Source of the DNA: an uncultured Bacteroidales bacterium
Lineage (GTDB): Bacteria; Bacteroidota; Bacteroidia; Bacteroidales; P3
Length of the DNA: 8,036 nucleotides
Assembly: GCA_947176875.1 (NCBI GenBank)
Contig: CAMWSI010000030.1
Coordinates: forward strand, 1 to 8,036
Direction: 5' to 3'
Part shown: piece by piece, positions 1 to 6,460 of the stretch
Layout: every line of letters starts with the position of its first letter
Position numbering within the stretch: position 1 is the first letter of the stretch
The notes under the pieces: generated by a model
What the model was told of the DNA's origin: nothing
Seen by the model: only the letters and a program-made list of their open reading frames with translations
The model's database searches: none
Translations under genes and position numbers: made by a program

Positions 1-35
1 AATTAATACTTTGCCGGATAAACTTTTAGGCATCT

Positions 36-2408
36 TTATCTAAAGTTTTTCTTTCGGAGTTGGCCAAGACCGAAACCGAGCGCGAAAAGCAGGGCCACCG
101 GAACGGCCGCCAGCACGACTGTCCAGCGGCCGCGCGTCTGTTCCACACGGGCGGCGTCCAGCAACCGCCAGGCGATCTGCCGTTCCCGCAGCGGAATCCA
201 TTCGGGATGGCCGCAAAGCAGATGTACGGTGCGTATCAAAAAGTCCTGGTTGCCATAGAGGCGGCCGGCATAGGCGTCGAAACCGGCCGGAAGAGCCTCC
301 CCGCTCCGAGGATCGAAGTCGTTGCGTATCAGGTCGCCGTCGCCGATAACGACCATGGCGGTCGGTTCACTCCGCGCCCGGAACGCGCTTGTAAAATCCG
401 CCGTTTCGGGCCGGCGCGCCTTGAAGGCCGACTCGAAGCGGCCTTCCAACCACCAGCCTACGGTCTGTACGCCGCCGTCGAAGCATCCGGGATCGATCTG
501 TTCGCGCATGAGGTCGGCTGAAACAGCGTGCGGTAGCGGCACGCGTCGCGTATGGGCCGAGGTCTGCAACAGCGGGCGTTTGACGATGTCGTTGCCGATG
601 GTGTCCACGCCGGCCGCGAACTCGCCGCAGAGCGGTTCCAGTTGCCGGCCGACCGCGGAATCCACCGGTAACAAGACGGGACGGTAAACGTTGGGGATGA
701 ATTCGATGAGCGGTCGGTTACCCATATAGCCGGTCACGACCGGCGACGGGCAGGCGTTCAGATCCAACACCAGTTCGTTGCGGATGCGGAAACCGTAGCG
801 GAACCAGACTTCCTCCCAGTTGAGCGGATACAGCAAGGCCAGATCTTCTTCCTTACGGCGCAGCGAATCCATTTGGGCGTTGCCGGGATCAATGAGCCAT
901 AACATCTTGCCGCCCTGCATGATGTATTGGTCGATACGGTATTTCTCCGCCTCGCTGAAAGCTTCGGTCGGCCGGGCCATAATGAGCAGGTCGTAGGCTT
1001 CGAGCGGCGTCGTGTCGCCGAACGCCCAGCGTTCGGTACGGTAGAACAGGCTTAAAGCCTTGCCCACCGACAGGGTGCGGCCGAACGGCCATTCGCCGTG
1101 TCCTTCGAGGAATGCCACGCGTTGCGCGGGCGGATCCTCCATGAGCCGTATCGCTTGGATGAGTTGCAGTTCCAGATTCTCGACGCTGCGGTTCAACGTA
1201 CTTTGGGCGTCTTGACCGAGTTGCGGTTGCAACAGGTTGATCGGCAGTGTCCTGTCGCCTATCGTAAGTTCGGCGCACGGGAAAATCAAGCGGCGGGTCA
1301 TCCCCTCTTTTGTCTTGACTTCGAGTTGGGTCGGCTCCAGGCCTTTTTCCATCAGCTCGCGCACAAGCGCGTCGCTTTTGGCGGACTCGGACTCGTAAAT
1401 ATCGACGAAACGATAGCGCAAGTCGGAGCGGTAGAGCCGGAATTCGTCGAGCAGTTCGCGCAGGCTCTTTTCCATGCGCTTGAACGCGGCCGGCAGGTCG
1501 CCGGTCAGATAGACCTTGACGAGGACGGGCGTTTCGTATTGTTTGAGGATATCTTTCGTGACCGGCAACAGCGTATAACGTTTGTCGGCCGTCAGGTCCC
1601 AGCGGCCGCCCCACACGGCGGCGCCTATGCCCGACAAGACGAGGAGACCCGCCAGTCTGACGGCCGGCCGTTTCAGGCTTGGCTTCTGCCGCGCGATGCG
1701 CCAGGCGGTCAGCCCGAAGAAACCGGCGGAAAGGATGACGCAATAGGCAACGTCGCGTATGTCGATGACGCCACGGCTCAACGAACGGTAATGGTACTGC
1801 AACCCCAACGAGGCTGTCAGCAGATCCGCGCGCCCGAAAAGCGGCAGGCGTGACAGCGCGTCGAAACCCCGGTAGAACAGGGCGCAGGCGGCCGCCGACA
1901 GGATGAATGCCATCATTTGGTTGCGCGTGCAGGCGGAAAGGCACAGGCTTATCGAGATAAAGACGGCACCCAGCAACAGGACGCCGACAAACGCGCCCCA
2001 GAATGCGGCCTTGTCGATATTGCCCGGCGGCGAGGCCAGTTCGGATAGACAGAAACGGTACAGGAAGGCCGGCAACAGGAACAACAGCAAAAGGATGAAT
2101 ACGGCCAGCCACTTGCCGCCCACGATGGCGGCTTCCGGTACGGGGCGTGTCAGCAGGCTTTCGAGCGTGCCGGTTTTCTTTTCTTCCGCGAAACCGCGCA
2201 TGCAGAGTGCCGGAATCAGGAACAGGAAGATGAACGGCATCCATTCGAAGAAGCCGTCCATGGCGGCAAAACCGCTGTCGAACAGGTTGTAGGGCGGCGG
2301 CAGTATGAACAGGACGCAAACGTTGAGCACGAGGAACACCGCCCCTGTCAGGTAGGCCGACGGGCCGGCGAAAAACGCGCGTATCTCTTTTTTGACGATG
2401 GCGAACAT
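36..2408 (-). CDS. GldF-GldG fusion: ABC-2 permease fused to its gliding/secretion auxiliary subunit
   Basis: This 790-residue inner-membrane protein joins two subunits of the Gld ABC transporter, which in gliding Bacteroidota pairs with the ATPase GldA; its substrate is not settled. Residues 1-240 are GldF-like: a KKEIRAFF start, six membrane segments (about 17-37, 55-70, 99-119, 137-158, 166-182, 221-239) and the ABC-2 signature around EEKKTGTLESLLTRP (75-89). Residues 250-790 are GldG-like: a membrane segment (250-267), the motif DLTADKRYTLLP (271-282), VKVYLTGDLPAAFKR (297-311), EGHGEW (435-440), RPLLQTSAHTR (611-621), GNQDFL (719-724), IPLRERQI (738-745) and a closing membrane segment (763-782). 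The two parts together match the summed length of separate GldF (about 240) and GldG (about 560) proteins, so this looks like a clean fusion, not a truncation. The ATG is 18 bases after the upstream stop, with no clear Shine-Dalgarno site. Family assignment is firm; transported substrate and motility role are unknown. Confidence 0.9.
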   Translation of the reverse strand: MFAIVKKEIRAFFAGPSAYLTGAVFLVLNVCVLFILPPPYNLFDSGFAAMDGFFEWMPFIFLFLIPALCMRGFAEEKKTGTLESLLTRPVPEAAIVGGKWLAVFILLLLFLLPAFLYRFCLSELASPPGNIDKAAFWGAFVGVLLLGAVFISISLCLSACTRNQMMAFILSAAACALFYRGFDALSRLPLFGRADLLTASLGLQYHYRSLSRGVIDIRDVAYCVILSAGFFGLTAWRIARQKPSLKRPAVRLAGLLVLSGIGAAVWGGRWDLTADKRYTLLPVTKDILKQYETPVLVKVYLTGDLPAAFKRMEKSLRELLDEFRLYRSDLRYRFVDIYESESAKSDALVRELMEKGLEPTQLEVKTKEGMTRRLIFPCAELTIGDRTLPINLLQPQLGQDAQSTLNRSVENLELQLIQAIRLMEDPPAQRVAFLEGHGEWPFGRTLSVGKALSLFYRTERWAFGDTTPLEAYDLLIMARPTEAFSEAEKYRIDQYIMQGGKMLWLIDPGNAQMDSLRRKEEDLALLYPLNWEEVWFRYGFRIRNELVLDLNACPSPVVTGYMGNRPLIEFIPNVYRPVLLPVDSAVGRQLEPLCGEFAAGVDTIGNDIVKRPLLQTSAHTRRVPLPHAVSADLMREQIDPGCFDGGVQTVGWWLEGRFESAFKARRPETADFTSAFRARSEPTAMVVIGDGDLIRNDFDPRSGEALPAGFDAYAGRLYGNQDFLIRTVHLLCGHPEWIPLRERQIAWRLLDAARVEQTRGRWTVVLAAVPVALLFALGFGLGQLRKKNFR

Positions 2409-2426
2409 AGAATGGACGAACGACGT

Positions 2427-3263
2427 TTAACTTTTAAAATGAATGGTTACGGACGAATTGACCTTCAGGTTGGCAAGCTGGGCGGCCGAAGCGCGGACCA
2501 ACGAAATTTCGAGCAGGCGGTTGTCCAGGAACAACGCGCACAAGTCGGCGGTATCGCCATCGTAAGTACGGCTGATTTTGTCGAACGGTTTTTTGCCGCG
2601 GTGGGCGTCGTATGACCGCAACCGTATTTCGAAGCGCGGAAATTCGGCGGCGGCCTGTTCGACCAGCGTACGTCCGATATTGGTGACGCCGTTTCCGTAA
2701 CTGTCCGTATAAATGATACGGCCGTTGATGCGGGCGCCCGTCTTCATGCCGTTCGGGGCGTAATCGTATTCGATGAAAGAGACATTGCTCCGTACGTTGA
2801 AATCCTGTCCGGGCCAGTCGTAGGTCTCGCCTATCTCCTCGGGGTCGCCGCCCCGGGCAAGGTGTACGGCCGCCAGCGGAAACAGGTTGAGCGAGGGGAA
2901 CGTTTCCGCCTGACCGTCGGACGGTAACGCGATACGCCACGCGAGTTCTGGCTTGCGGTCGAATAAGAGCGGAAAGATTCCGTTGTCGGCCCCGATGAAA
3001 TAGTGTCCGTTTTCGCGAACCATGACATGCGGATGCTTTTCCGAAGCGATGTCATTGACGCCGATGCAGTGGACGGAGCCGGGCGGGAAATGCGGATAGG
3101 CCTGTTTGAGGACGTGGGCGGCGGCGGAAATGTTGAACTTGGGAATCAGATGCGAGATATCGATGATACGTACTTCCGGCCACTCGCTGTACAGGCGTCC
3201 CTTGACGGCGGCCACATAGTAGTCGGAAAGTCCCCAATCGCTTAAAAGTGTTACTATTGACAT
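2427..3263 (-). CDS. SAM hydroxide adenosyltransferase (DUF62)-family protein, apparently lacking the catalytic triad
   Basis: A 278-residue cytoplasmic protein of the family that includes SAM hydrolases (SAM plus water gives adenosine plus methionine) and the actinobacterial fluorinase/chlorinase. Length and motif order fit: TLLSDWGLSDYYVAAVKG (5-22; family form TDFG..D.YV...KG), DISHLIPKFNI (35-45), FPPGSVH (59-65), IGADNGIF (90-97), HLARGG (134-139) and DSYGNGVTNI (187-196; family form D.FGN..TN). SAM-contacting Asp9 and the 187-196 loop are kept. The usual VVDPGVG..RR stretch reads GVNDIASEKHP (68-78) and the usual TFHGRD reads TFPSLN (121-126), so by hand alignment the Asp, Arg and His of the triad become Asn70, His77 and Pro123. 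It may be a Bacteroidota branch with changed or lost activity. It is the first gene of an operon with the GldF-GldG fusion (18-base gap), about 17 bases from a good promoter. The fold call is firm; the activity is uncertain. Confidence 0.88.
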   Translation of the reverse strand: MSIVTLLSDWGLSDYYVAAVKGRLYSEWPEVRIIDISHLIPKFNISAAAHVLKQAYPHFPPGSVHCIGVNDIASEKHPHVMVRENGHYFIGADNGIFPLLFDRKPELAWRIALPSDGQAETFPSLNLFPLAAVHLARGGDPEEIGETYDWPGQDFNVRSNVSFIEYDYAPNGMKTGARINGRIIYTDSYGNGVTNIGRTLVEQAAAEFPRFEIRLRSYDAHRGKKPFDKISRTYDGDTADLCALFLDNRLLEISLVRASAAQLANLKVNSSVTIHFKS

Positions 3264-3285
3264 CTGAAACCCCGCTTATTCCAAG

Positions 3286-3317
3286 CAAAAATAATCATTT
3301 AGTGGGCATTTATCAAA
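3286..3317 (-). promoter_or_regulatory. Bacteroidota-type promoter of the SAM-family/gldFG operon
   Basis: Read on the minus strand, TTTG (3317-3314) is followed after exactly 20 bases by TATTTTTG (3293-3286). This matches the primary sigma consensus of Bacteroidota (TTTG, 19-21 bases, TAnnTTTG). Transcription should start near 3280, leaving a leader of only about 17 bases before the ATG at 3263. That leader carries GGGG but no standard Shine-Dalgarno site, as is common in this phylum. Confidence 0.72.
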
Positions 3318-3334
3318 ATTTGTCCTAATTTTAG

Positions 3335-3342
3335 TATCTTTG
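3335..3342 (+). promoter_or_regulatory. Probable -7 box of the phoH operon promoter
   Basis: TATCTTTG matches the Bacteroidota -7 consensus TAnnTTTG exactly and lies 61 bases before the phoH start. The expected -33 TTTG is weak: only TTTA at 3309-3312 sits at a roughly suitable distance (22 bases), while the better TTTG at 3319-3322 is only 12 bases away. The plus-strand promoter is therefore less certain than the divergent minus-strand one, with which it shares this 140-base region. Confidence 0.5.
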
Positions 3343-3403
3343 CGGCTGACGCACGCCAAGATAGGAACTGCGCCCGCATTCACTATCTTCGTCACCTTAA
3401 TAT

Positions 3404-4399
3404 ATGAGCGAGACCTATATCGAAATTCAACAGGCGGATCCCAAGGAACTCTTCGGCTTGAACGAGGAGAAACTGGAGGCCATCCGTAAGTATTTTCCCC
3501 AATTGCGTATCATTCTCAGAGGCCATCTGCTTAAAGCCGTGGGCGACCCGACGCATCTGGCCGATCTGGAACAAAAAATGAAGTTGGTGCTGTGGCATTA
3601 CGACCGTATGAACCGGCTGACGGAAAAAGACGTGGAACGCATATTCGAACAGGATCCGGTTGAACCGGTTGAGCCGACGCCGGCTTCCACCGCCGCTTCC
3701 GTCCTCGTGGCGGGAAGCGGCGGCCGGCAAATACGCGCACTGACTGCAGGACAGCAGGCTTTGGCCGACGCCTGCCGTTCCAAAGACATGGTATTTGCCG
3801 TCGGGCCGGCCGGCAGCGGCAAGACCTATACGGCCGTCGCCTTGGCGGTAAATGCCCTTAAAAACAAGGAGGTTAAACGTATCATCCTGACCCGGCCGGC
3901 CGTGGAAGCCGGCGAGAATCTGGGCTTCCTGCCCGGCGACATGCGGGATAAACTGGATCCGTACATGCAACCGCTGTTCGACGCGCTCAAAGACATGGTG
4001 CCTTACCAAAAACTGCTGGGCTATATGGAGGAAGGCACGATTGAGATCGCGCCCTTGGCGTTTATGCGCGGCCGCACGTTGGACAAGGCGTTCGTTATTC
4101 TGGACGAGGCGCAGAACGCCACGCGCATGCAGATGAAGATGTTTCTGACGCGCATGGGACGCGCGGCCAAATTCGTCATAACGGGCGACACCTCGCAGAT
4201 CGACTTACCCGAAAAACAGCCTTCCGGCCTGTTGCAGGCCCTTAAAATATTGGCCGACGTACCGGAAATCGGTTTTGTAAGGCTGTCGGCCGAGGATGTC
4301 GTGCGCCACCCTATCGTCACCCGTATCCTGCACGCTTACGAACAGGCGGCCGGGCAGACGGCACCGGTCCAACTTTCAAAACCGAAACCATGCGTCTGA
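3404..4399 (+). CDS. phoH: PhoH-family ATPase (PhoH-like/YbeZ type)
   Basis: A 331-residue cytoplasmic P-loop ATPase related to the RecD-like helicase core. Members are associated with RNA metabolism and, in many bacteria, with the ribosome-maturation endonuclease YbeY; its precise role here is not shown. The N-terminal part (1-80) is the small RNA-binding-like domain typical of the YbeZ branch, followed by a Pro/Val/Glu-rich linker (84-93). The ATPase domain has Walker A GPAGSGKT (134-141), the PhoH signature TRPAVEAGENLGFLPGDM (163-180), PLAFMRGRTL (217-226), Walker B VILDEAQN (231-238; Asp234, Glu235) and the sensor-like GDTSQIDLP (261-269). All motifs look intact and the length is normal. 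The ATG at 3404 gives the expected N-terminus; no Shine-Dalgarno site is visible. The last 10 bases overlap the start of the next gene, implying an operon and translational coupling. No ybeY lies in the window. Confidence 0.95.
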   Translation: MSETYIEIQQADPKELFGLNEEKLEAIRKYFPQLRIILRGHLLKAVGDPTHLADLEQKMKLVLWHYDRMNRLTEKDVERIFEQDPVEPVEPTPASTAASVLVAGSGGRQIRALTAGQQALADACRSKDMVFAVGPAGSGKTYTAVALAVNALKNKEVKRIILTRPAVEAGENLGFLPGDMRDKLDPYMQPLFDALKDMVPYQKLLGYMEEGTIEIAPLAFMRGRTLDKAFVILDEAQNATRMQMKMFLTRMGRAAKFVITGDTSQIDLPEKQPSGLLQALKILADVPEIGFVRLSAEDVVRHPIVTRILHAYEQAAGQTAPVQLSKPKPCV

Positions 4400-6444
4400 A
4401 CCGATTTATCCTTATTGCCGTGTTCGGTGCGGGCCTTTGTTTTGTCGCTCAGGCCCGGTCCGTCGATACGCTTTCGCCCGAAGGCCGTTACGGACATTAT
4501 ATGGAAAGCCTGCGGCGTCTCGATATACAGACGCTGGCACTGCTGGCGCAGACCGATTGCCGGCTATCCGAACTCGAAAGCGAATGTTACCGCTACTACC
4601 GTCTGCAAGTCCGTTGGGAGATTCCGCCGGACTTGGAACGTATGCTGGCCGTGACCCGTCAGGCGGTCGATTACCGGCGGTCGTATATCGACAGCCTCTA
4701 CTACCTGCAGGCCTTGCAGGCCCTGAATGCCAAAACGCCCGATTGGGAGCGGGCCGACAAATCAATCGAGCTGTCGCTGACGCACAACCGTTTTTTTGTC
4801 CGTGCCGTGTTGTTCCGTTGGACGCAGTTGCAGCGCGAGGCCGAACGGACGGGCGTGTGGACGGCCTGTCTCGCATACGCCAACGCCATGTTGCCGCCTT
4901 TGGGCTGGCAACCCAAAGTGCGGGCCTTGGGCGATGTGTTGTATGTCAAACTGTTGGAACGAATCGAACAGTTGATGGCGGACGGGCTTTATCAGGATGC
5001 CGTCCTGTTGTACGAGGAAATGAAACGGTATCTTTTGCCGGAGTTTCCGCTGTTCTATCTGCCGCATCGGGAACGGAACCTGTTATACACGGCGTATCAA
5101 GGTATTTTCGGTTCTTATTACGCCGTGGCCGAAAAAGCGTTCGAACGCGGACTTTACAGGCAGGCGCAACGGCAGGCTTTGTCGGCGCACGATTATTATC
5201 TCCGCTATGAGACCTATATGAGCGGTGTGGACCGCAGTATCCTGTTGCTGGAAAAAATATTGGCCGATTACAGTCAGTTCATGCGTTACGCCGACGATGA
5301 CGAGAAGGCTTATTACGCCGCAATGGTCGATACGATTACGGCACGTACCGGATTGTCGGTGCCTCCGCTGGCGTTGGATGTGATTTACGATATGGCGTCC
5401 GAACTGCGTCTGGCGGAGGCGGCTTCGGCTAAGACGGAAGCGGACGCGACCCTGCCGGCGGACACATTGGAGCGGCCGTCCGGACAACCCGTCTTGGCCA
5501 GTCGTCAGGAAGCCGTTTCTCCGGCGACGGTCGAAGCCGACGCACTGCCGGTCAGACAACAGCGGTGGACATTGGCTTATGCCCAGAAACAATGGGATTA
5601 TTATATAGAACAAGCACGGCTCTACCGGGCCAGACGGCAGTTCATCCAGGCGCAGGAAGCCTATGCGACGGGTGATTCCATCCGCCGCTTCTACCCGGTC
5701 AGGACGCCGGCCGATTTTAAGGCGGAGATGGAAGCCAACGATTTGCTGTGTGTCGAGCAGTTGTTGAACAAAGCCCAATACCGGCTTTGGCAAAACGATC
5801 TGGCGCAAAGCGACAGTCTGCATCGTCTTGCCTTGGCCATCACGGAAAAAATGGAACCGGACCGCCGGATGTCGTTTTACAGTCTGCTCGACGTTTTCGA
5901 GGAGCAGCGGAAGCGGTTGTTGTGTCAGCAACAGCAACGTGTTTGGGATGAAAAAATCAAGGAGATACGTCGGCAATTGGGTTTCGGTGACGAAACGGCG
6001 GCCGGCCGTTTGATTGCGGAAGCCGAGGAGTTTTGCCGGGCCGACAGGGTTGCCGTAAGCCCCTGTCTTTCGGATACGGCCGGATTGGATGTATTGCGTT
6101 CTCAATGGAGCCGCCTGCAGGTCTATCGCGGTCTGTTGGATTCGGCCCGGATGTTTCTGGATACGCGGGACAGTCTTTCCTTTATCCGTTATGAGTTGGC
6201 CGCCGACGATTATTTCGAACGGCAAGGCCTGGCCGGATTCATGGCCGATGCCACGACCTTGTTTTCCCGTCTGGCGTTCGGGCAGGATTTTCCGCTTTTG
6301 GTCTGTTACCTTACGGTCTGTCTGGAGGACGGCCGCGAGTCGGATGCGGATTTTATTTCCGGTTATCTTAAAACTTTCAATTACAATTCACCCCTCTTGG
6401 ATCAGATTCGGAAAAAGTCCAAGAAAAACCGCGGCGGTCAGTGA
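4390..6444 (+). CDS. Unrecognised exported helical (TPR-like) protein
   Basis: I do not recognise this 684-residue protein. Residues 1-22 form a clear signal peptide (basic MRLNR, hydrophobic core, AQA before Arg23), with no convincing lipobox around Cys17, so a periplasmic or secreted protein is likely. The rest is rich in Leu, Ala, Tyr, Arg and Glu and reads as helical hairpins. TPR-like A/B helices with the [GR]xYxxA or Q-A-Q pattern occur near 189-212 (LMADGLYQDAVLLYEEMKR), 247-272 (AFERGLYRQAQRQALSAHDY), 403-435 (QARLYRARRQFIQAQEAY) and 456-490. A charged Ala/Pro/Thr-rich stretch without obvious structure (about 344-391) divides it into two halves, 24-343 and 392-684. The tail KKSKKNRGGQ is strongly basic. 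The start is fixed by the signal peptide and by the 10-base overlap with phoH. The M23 peptidase gene follows after 16 bases, so a scaffold or partner role in envelope biology is a guess from context. Confidence 0.8.
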   Translation: MRLNRFILIAVFGAGLCFVAQARSVDTLSPEGRYGHYMESLRRLDIQTLALLAQTDCRLSELESECYRYYRLQVRWEIPPDLERMLAVTRQAVDYRRSYIDSLYYLQALQALNAKTPDWERADKSIELSLTHNRFFVRAVLFRWTQLQREAERTGVWTACLAYANAMLPPLGWQPKVRALGDVLYVKLLERIEQLMADGLYQDAVLLYEEMKRYLLPEFPLFYLPHRERNLLYTAYQGIFGSYYAVAEKAFERGLYRQAQRQALSAHDYYLRYETYMSGVDRSILLLEKILADYSQFMRYADDDEKAYYAAMVDTITARTGLSVPPLALDVIYDMASELRLAEAASAKTEADATLPADTLERPSGQPVLASRQEAVSPATVEADALPVRQQRWTLAYAQKQWDYYIEQARLYRARRQFIQAQEAYATGDSIRRFYPVRTPADFKAEMEANDLLCVEQLLNKAQYRLWQNDLAQSDSLHRLALAITEKMEPDRRMSFYSLLDVFEEQRKRLLCQQQQRVWDEKIKEIRRQLGFGDETAAGRLIAEAEEFCRADRVAVSPCLSDTAGLDVLRSQWSRLQVYRGLLDSARMFLDTRDSLSFIRYELAADDYFERQGLAGFMADATTLFSRLAFGQDFPLLVCYLTVCLEDGRESDADFISGYLKTFNYNSPLLDQIRKKSKKNRGGQ

Positions 6445-6460
6445 TGCCGTCGGACAACTT

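Noticed and set aside
20..48. A/T-rich bulged hairpin (AAACTTTTAG with CTAAAGTTT) around the gldF-gldG stop, followed by T's on the plus strand
   Set aside because: The stem is almost all A-T with a bulge. The T-run is on the strand opposite to gldF-gldG transcription, and the plus-strand gene it might serve is outside the window, so it is too weak to call a terminator.
1098..1853. Plus-strand open frame of 251 codons antisense to gldF-gldG
   Set aside because: No domain, signal peptide or promoter; it mirrors codon bias of the real gene on the other strand.
889..2319. A long minus-strand open frame (about 476 codons) inside the gldF-gldG fusion in another frame
   Set aside because: Its translation is Arg/Pro/Gly-rich with no recognisable motif, while the overlapping frame has full GldF and GldG signatures. 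Long shadow frames are expected in GC-rich DNA.
3319..3342. TTTG at 3319-3322 as the -33 box for the phoH promoter
   Set aside because: The spacing to the -7 box at 3335 is only 12 bases, far from the 19-21 expected.
4430..4450. Cys17 of the 684-residue protein as a lipoprotein lipidation site
   Set aside because: The residues before it (GAGL) do not make a lipobox and the hydrophobic stretch continues beyond to a good AQA cleavage site.
5083..6225. Minus-strand open frame of 380 codons antisense to the exported helical protein
   Set aside because: The composition is typical of an antisense shadow with no motif, and the sense frame has a signal peptide, operon spacing and a continuous helical pattern.
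6089..6460. Upstream extension of the M23 peptidase frame
   Set aside because: It overlaps the previous gene by more than 350 bases and would bury the signal peptide that starts at 6461 or 6491. The extra residues show no domain.
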